Shown: one piece after another, positions 34,181 through 44,100 of the stretch | Layout: each line of letters starts with the position of its first letter | Numbering within the stretch: the stretch's first letter is position 1 | Source: Hyaloperonospora brassicae | Lineage: Eukaryota; Oomycota; Peronosporomycetes; Peronosporales; Peronosporaceae | DNA length: 64,000 bases | NCBI GenBank assembly: GCA_947650285.1 | Contig: CANTFL010000090.1 | Location: 186,001 to 250,000, forward strand | Reading direction: 5' to 3' | Made by a program: the position numbers and the translations under genes | Notes under the pieces: generated by a model | Seen by the model: the letters and a program-made list of their open reading frames with translations, nothing else | What the model was told of the DNA's origin: nothing | Databases searched by the model: none

Positions 34181-35159
34181 ACACGCGCTTTTGGCGCTTG
34201 TAGACGGATTGCAAGTTTGCAATCGCGTCATGCATCTCCTCCGAGATGTGTGACCTTCCCCAGGGCGAACTTAGGGAATACACGTCCCTATGTGCACGCT
34301 GCGAGTTGTCAACACAACTCGCACAAGGGTCTCCCCATGTGAGGCAAGGAATGTCTGCCTCACTTGACAAACAGTGCAACCGGTACCTGGCACCGGTTGG
34401 CGTTCGCTTTTCGAACCTGAGGCGTGTCGCCTCAAGTGTCTTGAGCCACCCTTCTCGTCCAAAATTCTTTACGTTTTGGAAGAACGCGTTCCACGCAGCC
34501 AAAAGCGAGGCCTTGTCACGCTTTTTATTGCTGTTGTACCATCGATGTCTAAGGAAGACATCGAGATAAAAATCTTCTTCAGCGCGAAAGGTACTCGCGC
34601 TGGGACTCAAGCCGTGAAGCTCAGTCGCATCGAAAAAGGGTATTTGATGGTGTTGGCTTGTCTCGTGAGACAAGCTATTGATGAGCCGTTCGGGCAAACG
34701 CCACGGCTTCAGCTCATCACGCTTCAAAGTGGTACCCTTGTCGGTACCACGGTTGTCAGTATGACGATGGCTTGCACCATCGTCAAGTCGCTCGTGCGAA
34801 GGAGCACGAGCTGATCGCGGTGATGAGCAATCATACTCATCATCAGATTCGTCATCACTGCCGAACAGACTGTGTTGAAACTCACGAGTCCGTTAATTGG
34901 GCAGTGGCCTTGGTGAACACTGAGGAGTCGCCGGTGATCGAGACGCCTCTGCAGCATTGCCCGAGTCAGACACGTCTGACTCGCCAGAGTAGATGACCTC
35001 AATATCGAGGTCATCATGCGCACGCGGTGCTGATACCGCGTGCACCTGCAGTACCTCTTGCTGCAGGCGAAGAGTGAGCAGCAGATATCGATTTGTCTGC
35101 CGCAGAAGCACAGGCACAGGCACAGACTCTGTGTGCCTTGAGTCACTCCGCATAGACAT
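33927..35159 (-). pseudogene. Antisense ORF in the 3' region of element A (one stop, 3' frame change)
   Basis: Reads against the retrotransposon. ATG at 35159 (MSMRSDSRH), an acidic segment PRAHDDLDIEVIYSGESDVSD, one TAA at 34893-34895, then the same frame open for about 320 codons to 33927. The core reads KRDELKPWRLPERLINSL, FRAEEDFYLDVFLRHRWYN, KKRDKASLLAAWNAFF. In B the same core is open and the acidic N-terminus continuous, but B has stops where A is open. I do not recognise the family. Capture of a gene or an element-encoded antisense protein are both possible; codon-level tests are needed to tell it from a shadow. Confidence 0.6.
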
Positions 35160-35280
35160 GTTAACTATGCGAGGTCAGGTTGAGTTATGAACGGAACTCA
35201 CCCAACAAGTGCTCCCTGTCCCAATGGTGTCCAGAGGGTGGCCGCCATAATTTTCGATAGTCACACGGTGACTATCAGTT

Positions 35281-35292
35281 AAGGGAGGGTGA
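35281..35292 (+). other. Element A polypurine tract
   Basis: AAGGGAGGGTGA adjoins the 3' LTR; it follows a 9-bp perfect stem GATAGTCAC/GTGACTATC. Both are kept in B. Confidence 0.8.
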
Positions 35293-35687
35293 TGTAACGG
35301 GGCAGCCCGTTACATGGAAATTGTCATTTGAGAGATAAGGACAATAAAGAATATTATGTTGAATATTCTTTGAACAATATCACCGATAATGGTGCAATTG
35401 GTGAAGCGACCAAAGGGTCTACTCATTGGTTGATATCGTGGTGATATCAACCCACCAATCGCCGCAGGACGCGCGCAATGAGTGGTGACGAGACGTCACC
35501 ATACATTTAGTTATATTAACATAATTAAGTTAGGTCAAACAGAGAGACAGTAGCAAAAAGACTTGATTATATTAATGCAACAGTTTTACTTTTACCTTAC
35601 CCTACGCTTCCTCGTTCGCCTCGTGTACGTCTGTCGGGGCACCTAAAACCCTTGCGTTAAGTTCACGCAAGGGTGTGCCCCGTTACA
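35293..35687 (+). repeat. Element A 3' LTR, of a different subtype from its 5' LTR
   Basis: 395 bp with the same ends. The first 300 bp align with the 5' LTR with many changes; the part after GTTTTACTT lacks the segment with ACAGTGTTGCCTCTGT that the 5' LTR has, and reads CTAAAACCCTTGCG near the end. Confidence 0.95.
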
Positions 35688-35692
35688 GTCTC

Positions 35693-36629
35693 GATGGGTC
35701 ATCTTGACCCATTTCTGTCATGGGCATCGGGTACATAATTACCCAGACAAACCTCCTGAGCGGAATTCCATTGTGGTGTCGAGAATTGGGCTCGGATAAC
35801 GCGCATGCAACTTGGAGGAAGATGTAGAAGAGCAGTAAAGTATTGGTGCCTAGGTGCAGCGCGCCCGATGATCAGCGGACATATCCCACATCGTGTAACG
35901 TCGTGCTTATTGCTGTTCTTTCGGGTCAAACACTGCGCTGTCTTCCGTGGCGCAAGCAGCCAAAAGAAAGTTTTTTCTCTGTTTTTACCTCAACTTTGGC
36001 ACGACAGACGCTTGGCGGAAGAATGGGAGTGACTTGTTGGAGGTTTGCCTCGATACGTTTGCGTAGTCGACTGTCAAGCGAGATGCGATCGGTAAGATAC
36101 GTGGAAAGTGTCCTAAAGTTTACTTATCATTTCGTCCTACCGACTCCTTGCAACTATTTTTTGGCGTGCTTACAGGATTTGCTGTACGCGCCGCGGACAA
36201 CCTTGACTTCGCCCAGATAGCCGCGTAACGTGCTCGTTTTGCTGCACGACACGTAACACTATGAAGTCCGGCAGATACGCCCAGGTGTTGGTTTGTGTGA
36301 GGGGGTTGTTGACCGCGGTATAAAGCTGATCAGGACATTCCTTTGCGAGGTCAGCAGACACTCATCATTCCTACGTATTGACGACGTAGCTGATGCAGCG
36401 ACCAATAATTACAATCTGAATGTTTCGACAATGTACGTGAAAGCGCTCGAGCGTTGTGGCCGCGCTGCCGGCAGTGCGCAGGCACCATGTGTAGATACAA
36501 AGTCATATTACGACAGCGACAAATATGGACAAGGCGCAATGTCAGCGCCCTTTTCAGCTTTAAGCGCTACTGAGAATATGAAAGAGTAAGCAACAGATCT
36601 TCCCAAACAGAGGGTCTAGCCAAGCAAAC
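35693..36629. other. Intergenic, no gene recognised
   Basis: Downstream flank of the minus-strand oxidoreductase gene. Frames of up to 125 codons have no motif. Confidence 0.5.
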
Positions 36630-38198
36630 CTACTCGGTCGTCTTCTTCAACGCGCGGATAGCCTGAGGGTCCGTGTTGAACATATCGTTTGGGTCGTACT
36701 CGGTCTTGATCTTCTGCAGCTTGGCATAGTTGCCACCGCCGTACAAGTACTCGGCCATCTCCGCCGTCGTCCATTTCTCATCGCGGTACGTCGTGAACCC
36801 GCCTGGCACACCGCCCGAAGCCTTGTAAGAGTCCACGAACTTGTAAAAGTTCGTGCGCATGGTGTTCAAGGAGCTTTCTGCAAATGACACTTTGTAGTCG
36901 GGGGTGCGCATGTCCCAACGAATCAAGAGAAGAATGTCGTCGTGTTTCCAGGCAGAGTCGTCTGGACGAACGGTCTTGGTGAACTTGCCACCCCAAACGT
37001 CCACATAGCCCCCGAGAGCAGCATCAGGTATCTTGGGAGTAAAGACGGTGTTCGTAAACAGGTCCCACGCGGTGGAGTTAGTGAGAGGGGCCTTGCCTGG
37101 AATCGTCACCGATGTGACGTAGAAGAAACGGCGAGACGATTCCGTCTGCTTCACGAGACCAGGAGTCGACCAATCCTCCGACGTCCAGAAGTCACTTTCG
37201 GTCGTGGTCAGCTTCATTGCACTTGGCAGATTCTTCATGAGCGACGCGAAGACTTTCTTCGCCTCCTCACTAGTGCCGTAGAAGAAGCCTTTCAACTCGA
37301 TATTCTTCATGAGTCCAAATCGGATGGACAACCGGTCGTCATTTTCTTTGCTCAAGGCCCACGTTTGCGTGCCAATCAAGGCATCCACGGAATCTTGCTG
37401 CGTAGGCTTGTATTCTTTGTCAAAAACGATCGTGTAGTTCGTCGCGCTCTTCGAGGGAGGCGCAATGGTCTTGACCTTAAAATCGAGAACCACACCCAAC
37501 GAGCTGGCAGCACCACGGATGCCCCAAAACAGCTGCGAGTTCTGCTTGGCGTCAGCGTCGACGATGGAGCTGTTCGCGAGAGCCACTCGCACGGACACGA
37601 GGTTGTCCAGTACCGTGCCTTCGACACGCGACTTGGCTCCAAAACCCGATGCAGCGACACCGGTCATGCCGACTTCCGGGCAACGACCATGGACAATGCT
37701 GCGCTTATGCTTGTTCCACAAGAAGTTGACAGCGTCCGAGATCGTGACGGGGCCACCGTACGATAGCAGCTGGGTCGACGCATCGTATTTCGTGTGCCTC
37801 AAGTGCTTCAGATTCATGATCAGAGCACCGTCATTGCGACCAAAGCCCATGCTCGAGAACGACCGGTTGCCGCCAAGCGTAGTCACCTTGACGCCGCAGG
37901 AAGCAGCACACTTCAGGGCAGCCGACACCTCCTCCTCCGTCTTCGGAAAAGCGACGGCTGAAGGTACAGGGCTCACCCGTGAGTTCCACGCCTCCGTGTC
38001 CACCGTCCACGTTGAAGTGGTGGGCGTCGAGTATTCAATGCCCGCTTTGTTCAGGCAAGCGCTGACGTCAGCTAGGGATGGTCCAGAAGTTGCGAGGCTA
38101 CTCTTGGCACTTTGAGCAGCAACCATGCCACCCTGGGCAACAATGAAGGAGCAGAGAGCAAAGGTCAGGCGACCGGCGTCCAAGACCGTAGCGACCAT
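36630..38198 (-). CDS. Secreted FAD-linked oxidoreductase, berberine-bridge-enzyme type
   Basis: 522 residues, no intron. A signal peptide is likely (hydrophobic LTFALCSFIVAQ, cleavage near residue 28). The FAD_binding_4 domain spans about 75-230 and holds the loop TTLGGNRSFSSMGFG (107-120) and HGRCPEVGMTG (170-180). In bicovalent carbohydrate oxidases of this family FAD is held by a His in the first loop (GGH-S) and the Cys in the second; here the Cys is kept (C173) but the first loop reads GGNRS with no His. The C-terminal BBE motif is present (YGGGNYAKLQKIKTEYDPNDMF). The family oxidises sugars, oligosaccharides or alkaloid-like substrates with O2; the substrate here is unknown. The start is supported by an oomycete initiator 57 nt upstream. 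The gene is intact and lies alone between two gypsy elements in opposite orientation. Confidence 0.92.
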   Translation of the reverse strand: MVATVLDAGRLTFALCSFIVAQGGMVAAQSAKSSLATSGPSLADVSACLNKAGIEYSTPTTSTWTVDTEAWNSRVSPVPSAVAFPKTEEEVSAALKCAASCGVKVTTLGGNRSFSSMGFGRNDGALIMNLKHLRHTKYDASTQLLSYGGPVTISDAVNFLWNKHKRSIVHGRCPEVGMTGVAASGFGAKSRVEGTVLDNLVSVRVALANSSIVDADAKQNSQLFWGIRGAASSLGVVLDFKVKTIAPPSKSATNYTIVFDKEYKPTQQDSVDALIGTQTWALSKENDDRLSIRFGLMKNIELKGFFYGTSEEAKKVFASLMKNLPSAMKLTTTESDFWTSEDWSTPGLVKQTESSRRFFYVTSVTIPGKAPLTNSTAWDLFTNTVFTPKIPDAALGGYVDVWGGKFTKTVRPDDSAWKHDDILLLIRWDMRTPDYKVSFAESSLNTMRTNFYKFVDSYKASGGVPGGFTTYRDEKWTTAEMAEYLYGGGNYAKLQKIKTEYDPNDMFNTDPQAIRALKKTTE

Positions 38199-38254
38199 GG
38201 GCAGCTTTGTTTGCTGTGTACTCGAGCTGGTTGGACGCTTGAGTGCCTGAGGGC

Positions 38255-38270
38255 AAATTGGGAAATGAAC
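38255..38270 (-). promoter_or_regulatory. Oomycete initiator (Inr) of the oxidoreductase gene
   Basis: On the minus strand GTTCATTTCCCAATTT matches the oomycete core promoter consensus GCTCATTYYNCAWTTT at 15 of 16 positions. It lies 57 nt upstream of the ATG at 38198, the usual distance. Confidence 0.85.
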
Positions 38271-38329
38271 ACTGCTCCAGACAAGACGCTGTCGTGACTG
38301 GGCTGTTGTCTTTCGACTCTTTCACGCAG

Positions 38330-40918
38330 AAGCGTTCGGCCGTGTCATCCAGCTCTTTATAGCATTAGTACATGGGACACCGCGTGTGGCGAACGTCGTG
38401 CACTTGCGGCAATGTCGACGGTCAGATCGAACGACCAGCGAGCGCTACAACGGAAGCGTTCAGGATCGTGAGTGGCTTGTTTGTCTCCTACGAGAAGATG
38501 GCGGGAAGCGAGAGATTCGCTTGAGACGTCGTAATCACCAGTAGACGACGTCTCTTGGCGTTTAATCTCCGCTTGCACTACCGCTTCTACTTCCCATCGT
38601 AGAGCGGTCTCTTGAATGTTTGGCTAGAAGGCTGTGTGCTGCCGCGTAGTGCCACATCGCTACCGCAACGACAGTAGTAGCCACAACAACGCCGAGACTG
38701 GCGATAGTTCGACAGTCCCGGCTTCATTCGAGCCTGTACAGAGCCGATCGATTGCGATTCACGGAAGAAGGCTCCATAGAAAACAGCAATGCTCTCTGTG
38801 TATTCATCACAGTCGGCACTTTGTTGCCAAAAGCTCCGACTCGAAGCGAGAAGAGGCTTTGACCGACGAACCACAATGTACCGGTTCGACTACCGGTACG
38901 ATCGACGAGAGCAGCTGGCTTGGTCCAACTGAATGATGGATAACCTAGACCAAGGCGTCGCTCACGAATCGCTCACTTCAAACGACACGCAAGCCAGCAG
39001 TACGAGCAGTTGACCGCACAAAGTAGTATATGCTCCTTCTACTGCGCGCCTTAGTCGAAACTGCGATCACAGAAATGATTGATCCTGTAGTCGGGCACTT
39101 TAGTGCTTGAACAGGCGTCAAACGATCAGAGCGTGACGTTTGTTTATGCGAAGAGTACGCACAGGATATCAGGGCGAGCGTGACGTTTGTTTATGCGAAG
39201 AGTACGCACAGGATATCAGGGCGAGCATGAAAGGTATGTTCGCTTTTGCGTAAGCGTGAAACCGATTTTGGTGGGAGCTAATCTCGTTGGCAGCATAAAG
39301 CCCTGTCAATGCTCCATTGAGGTGCCTAAAAAAGGAGCGTGAGCGTTCGATCGTCCGGAAAGCCTGGACAAGCAGGAAACAGTTGCCCATTCGAGTAAGC
39401 ACGATATCGACGTCAATAGTGGCCTATCCCACACGCATTACAACGACATGTCGATCATCTCCCAGTCCCGAATCGGATTTAGAAACGACCGGCAAGACGA
39501 CACTCACTTTTGTACCATCGCAAAAAGATGCAGTAAGCAGATATAGGATGGGGACACGCAGCAGCTACTTCTTGCGGATAGATAGACGCTCTATCCATCA
39601 CGTCTGTGAGGAGAAGTATGCGTTGCAATTTGAGAAAAGAAGGAGGCGGCTCAATCGTGTGCCACACATGTTCTACTATTTCGTTTGAGCTGCGTGCGAT
39701 GACGGAAACAAAGGAGTGGGCGAAACGGACGACAACAGTGATGTCGACGATCAAAGTGACGTGCACAAGCAGTTATCGTCAATCGAGGTGTCACATCTGT
39801 GCATTACCGACCCTACGGCAATGGGGATGACTACACAATCAGATGCGATAGTGAATGTAGGGCAGTCCAGCCCACGATGGTTCTTTGTACTGCTCCTCGA
39901 CATGGCGACGTCAATGTACGACTGAGTCGGCAGTAACTGGATAGACGAACCGAATGATGTCGCAAGATTTGACCCAACGAGAACGTGGTGGAACGCGATT
40001 GCAGTTAGTAACTGCTACCTGAATGGCCGACATCGATACGTACAGACTCCACATTCCTCAAACGGACGCTCCAAGTGTGGTGAGGCTGCGCATGAAGAAC
40101 ATCATCGAGTCAATACCAACTAATCACGAGTCCGCCGGAAGGTAGAATTGCAATACAAACACTAAGCTCATGTAAGTTTCGCAAAAACTTATTCGCGTTG
40201 GTCGTAGCCGACGATTCAAGACGCGCACGTACGAACCCGATACTTAGTAGCAGACATTGATATTGCTTCCATGAGGCGTTCACATCGCGATGGTGTCGCA
40301 TGGTCTTGGCTGATCGCGCTGCCCAAATGCCTTTCGTGCAAATATTACAGCCCACGACGTGAGAGCTTGTGAGTTGGCCGTCTGCTGCAAGTGTCTAACA
40401 AAAGCTGACACTCCTTATGCTTCCATTGCTTTTCAAGCCTGACCGCCGACGCATCACACACTGGTATCCGGAATACCACAGTGCAACAGCACACCAAACG
40501 CGTCAAATCGAGTGAGTCGGAAACGAAAGATGTTCACGCACCTGCGCAGCGCCACTATGCCTCGGCAGTTGTGGTCCGAAGAATCATAATTGCTGAGATG
40601 TCATGGCCGAAGGCCAATGTGTAGCCTTATGGCAATGTAAGTGACAGATGAAAGCGGTAGATAAGCCGCAATAGAGGTGATATTGAAGTTCTGCACCAAC
40701 GCTTGCTACACTAAAAGTAGCAAGTTTACAGACGATGCGAATAAGAAAGTAAAGAAGCCGCTGCATGGTACATTGGCGAATAATTGTGAAACAGCGTCAT
40801 ATCTAGTTACAGTCCAGCAACCATTCATCGTGATAGTTCATTAGATACGAGCTATTAACCATGTTGCATCAGCGTAGACGTCGTGAGAAAGCAAAAAGCG
40901 CGGATCTGATATCGACAA
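38330..40918. other. Intergenic, no gene recognised
   Basis: Upstream of the oxidoreductase. Frames are at most 123 codons with no motif. It holds one 47-bp tandem duplication (39129-39226). Confidence 0.5.
39129..39226. repeat. 47-bp tandem duplication
   Basis: The unit starting GAGCGTGACGTTTG occurs twice head to tail with no difference visible, ending in a partial third copy GAGC. It is a recent duplication. Confidence 0.95.
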
Positions 40919-41697
40919 TGTAACGGGGTAGCCCGTTACATAAAAATACCATAATGAGAAATGGTAACAAAGAACAATGTGTTGAATATTGTTGGTAATA
41001 TTATCACAAAATACAGTGGTATTGTTGAGATAACCCAAGGGTCTACTCATTTTTTTGCTCTGTAGGTACATACTGTACATTTAATTCTCCTAACGGCATG
41101 CAACTGCCCTCTTCGGGAGGGTCTTCACATTCCCACCCGGTCGTGGTTGCGTCCCACGTTCCGAGCACTGCTTACTTGCTGCTCTGGGTGCCTACTATAG
41201 GTTGATGGGGTTTATGCTTCTTCGAGATGTCTTACTAGCTGGTATCGGGTCCCGGGGTGTTACCAGTGCTACAGTGTGTCACGCACATTTTAAAAACCTC
41301 TGGCTGGTCTGACGGGGAATCGAACCCGCGCCACTTACTTGTCACGAGCGGTGCTTATCGAGGGCACCTCGGTAGAGCCCCGAGGATCTACTCATTAGGG
41401 AGACATTCTCCATAAATCAACCGATTAATCGCTGCTAGACGCGCGCAATGGGTGGCGGGTAGACGTGGTCACACGTTTAGTTCTGTTAATATATCCGAGT
41501 TGGGACAAATCAGACACAAACGATAGTAGGATTAATCATATTCAATAACAATTTTACTACGACCAAAGTCTTTGCCTTGGTCGTTCTTCTTCCTTTGTAT
41601 AGTGTATAGAGGTAGCAGGGCACTGACCTTCACTTTCGCCAGTGATAATTGGCTTCGTACTGGTAGTCCAGTACGTAGCGATCGGTGCCCCGTTACA
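40919..41697 (+). repeat. Solo gypsy LTR (A/B family) carrying a SINE
   Basis: Starts TGTAACGGGG and ends CCCCGTTACA, flanked by GACAA and GACAT (4 of 5). Without the 335-bp SINE and its 10-bp duplication it is 434 bp. Perfect stems are kept, for example CGTACTGG/CCAGTACG and ACGACCAA/TTGGTCGT. Confidence 0.93.
41052..41386 (-). mobile_element. tRNA-derived SINE inserted in the solo LTR
   Basis: 335 bp bounded by a 10-bp target duplication TCTACTCATT (41042-41051 and 41387-41396). On the minus strand it has a tRNA-like head with a clear RNA polymerase III B box GGTTCGATTCC (41316-41326) in the context CGCGGGTTCGATTCCCCGTC, and an A-box-like stretch about 40 bp before it (TACCGAGGTG). It ends in a short A tail (plus-strand T run at 41052). 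No coding capacity. The tail region, with GAGGGCAGTTGCATGCC, gives no recognised LINE partner in this window. Confidence 0.85.
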
Positions 41698-41718
41698 GAC
41701 ATTGTCGCGTAATGTGAC

Positions 41719-42183
41719 TGAAATGGGGTGAGCCCGTTACATGTTATTGATGTTTACATATGTTGATGTGAATATTGTCTCAGTTAATAATGTTCATCAA
41801 TATTACCTAGTTAAGGAATTAATTATGACGGAACATTACCATGGTTATATTAAGGCCGCCCCACTCATTTGCTGATATAAACCATGATATCAAACTAGTA
41901 GAGCCACCAATCGCAGCTGAACGCGAGCAATAGGTGGTGCGCGGAAACCCACATAGAAGACTGTAGTTTATTTTAGCTAAAGTAAGACAAAGAAAGTTTA
42001 TTAATAGATCAATAGCTATACTGTATACCGTTCTATTTTCCCTACACTGGGCTTCTTTAGCTCAGCTCTCTCTGTCTCGCGCTTCCTTAACGCTAACGTG
42101 TACGTGAAGTACGGAAGCACTCACTCTTGTGTTGCGAGATATGCAAGAGTTACCAGTAATTGGTAAGTGCGTGCCCCGTTTCA
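41719..42183 (+). repeat. Older solo LTR, diverged subfamily
   Basis: 465 bp with worn ends (TGAAATGGGG and CCCCGTTTCA) and a perfect GTGAC duplication (41714-41718, 42184-42188). It shares the GTTGATATAAACC, ACGCGAGCAATAGGTGG and terminal blocks with the A/B family but is much diverged. It lies only 21 bp from the previous solo LTR. Confidence 0.88.
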
Positions 42184-42188
42184 GTGAC

Positions 42189-43550
42189 GTTCATTACTTC
42201 GCATAGCTAAAAAGAATCACACATGTAAAATACTACGTGTGCGCTGCAATCTATCTGTTTTGCTTTTTCCACTACATCGTAGCATCACACCGTGACTTCT
42301 TGATTAACGTTTTATTCTTGTTTGAAGTAGCAATATTTCAAGGAAGTAGTGCTAGAAACTGTAATGAAGTCGATCTCATAAAATTGCTGATGTGAGGCGC
42401 GATCTTCCACTTGCTCATACTTGCTTAATCACGTAGGGGGTGCTCCGATCCGTTCCTAGATGTGTATTCCTGGGCTCGACTTGTTTGATTGTCGCTTGAT
42501 CTGTCTGTAGCTCTTCGTAATGGCCTCGGAAGATGACAATGTTGCTCTTGTGCTTAAAATCAACGGTTGATTTCTATGCGGGGATCCCTTCACACAGAGT
42601 TCAAGTATTCTTGCGTTGTGGTCACCTCGCGCGGTACAGTCCTTCAACCTCTTGCTTCAATCATCGAAGCACTTGAGCCGTCTTGCGACCTTGCTCGACA
42701 GGTCTTACCCTTGTTTGCTTCGTTCAACCGCGGTTGGGTCTTTACAGCATTTTGCGCGAGCCGGGTCCAAACTTTCGGGATCGGTTTTCTCCATCTTGGC
42801 CTAACGACCCAAGATCGAACTTATGCTTCTGAAACACGAGTGATTTTAGTCGTCGGGATGCTGAATGATATTATCATGGAGAGGAAGAGCGCTGCCGTGA
42901 TCAAAAGAAAAAGAGTTTAGGTCTATCTACTAAACAAGCAATTTAATAGCCCAACTAACATCTTACCTATCCAAACCGCAGGATATCCTCCGAACTGATA
43001 TCACTCCTACGCTAGCATATCCCATTGACCACGTGCTAAAATGATTGGCCGGGATCCCAACAAATACGTGAGAAATCACATATTGTATTCTCCACGCAAC
43101 ATATTGCTATATTCCTCGCATATCATGAGTACATCTCGAATGGTGGAATAAGTACAATATTGAACATATTAGGGGTATACCCAGATATTGCGCCAAATGG
43201 GCTTAAATTGACTTTGTGGCATCAGTTTAGACCCTTTTCACCAGGTCATATGGTCTGAGCGTTTGGAGTTGTTTCATACATCCGTCTCCGACTTTCTCCA
43301 TCATTTCCCACTTCCAAATGTTACTAGATGTCCTTCTAATAACTTCGTAGCCCGATTTCAACTGCCTTTTGTTGGTATATAGATTGATGGGTGTTGACAC
43401 ACTCCCGATCCATCTCCAATTATTTCACACACCCATCCCACGTGTCATATATAGATATATCCAGTTGTCTTGATTCCCTATGGCAAATTTATCCGGGGAT
43501 GATGTCCGATCGGCTAAGATGATGTCCGATCGGCTGGGATACGGTAGCTC
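42189..43550. other. Intergenic, no gene recognised
   Basis: A 117-codon plus-strand frame at 42567-42920 has no motif. A 20-bp unit containing GATGTCCGATCGGCT is duplicated at 43498-43537. The stretch ends with ACTGA, the target duplication of element B. Confidence 0.5.
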
Positions 43551-43555
43551 ACTGA

Positions 43556-43967
43556 TGTAACGGGGCACACCCTTGCGTGAACTTACTGCAAGATATCGTG
43601 CACCGACAAGCGTACACGAAGCGACCGAGGAAGCGGTAGATAAGACAGAGGCAACACTGTCTTAGGGAAATGTAAAACTGTTATATTAATATAATCAAGT
43701 CTTTAACCACTGTCTCTCTGTTTGACTTGACTTAATTATACTAATCTAACTGAATTTATGACGACGTCTACTCACCACTCATTGCGCGCGTCTTGCGGCG
43801 ATTGGTGGGTTGATATCGTCAAGATATCGACCAATGAGCAGACTCTTTGGTCGACCCATCAATATCACCACTATTGGTGATATTGTTAAAAGAATATTCA
43901 ACATGATATTATTTATTGTCATTATCTCTCAAATGACAATTTCCATGTAACGGGCTGCCCCGTTACA
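43556..43967 (-). repeat. Element B 3' LTR
   Basis: 412 bp, TGTAACGGGG to CCCCGTTACA. The polypurine tract (minus sense AAGGGAGGGGTGA, 43968-43980) adjoins its inner end. Confidence 0.97.
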
Positions 43968-44100
43968 TCACCCCTCCCTTAAGTGATAGTCACCGTGTGA
44001 CTATCGAAAATTATGGCGGCCACCCGTTGGGCGCCATTGGGACAGGGGGCACTTGTTGGGTCCGTTCCATTCACTTTTCGCTAGACTTCGCATAGTTAAC

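Larger units (their letters stand above)
27668..35687 (+). mobile_element. Ty3/gypsy chromodomain retrotransposon, element A
   Basis: An 8,020-bp element flanked by perfect GTCTC duplications (27663-27667, 35688-35692). Order: LTR, PBS, gag, protease, RT, RNase H, integrase, GPY/F-like module, chromodomain, 3' region with an antisense ORF, polypurine tract, LTR; RT before integrase defines gypsy. All major domains are present but stops and frameshifts break gag and pol. It is closely similar to element B up to about 34.87 kb and clearly less alike beyond. Its two LTRs differ far more from each other than the 5' LTR differs from B's, so A is a mosaic. Short perfect inverted repeats follow each other through almost the whole length. 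Confidence 0.97.

Noticed and set aside
36942..37766. 274-codon plus-strand ORF (and two others at 37465-38115) antisense to the oxidoreductase
   Set aside because: Lies wholly within the clear minus-strand gene, has no motif or signal, and is explained by codon bias of the real gene.
41300..41386. Functional tRNA gene
   Set aside because: A clear B box exists, but no cloverleaf with a pairing acceptor stem can be drawn; target duplications and an A tail show a SINE.
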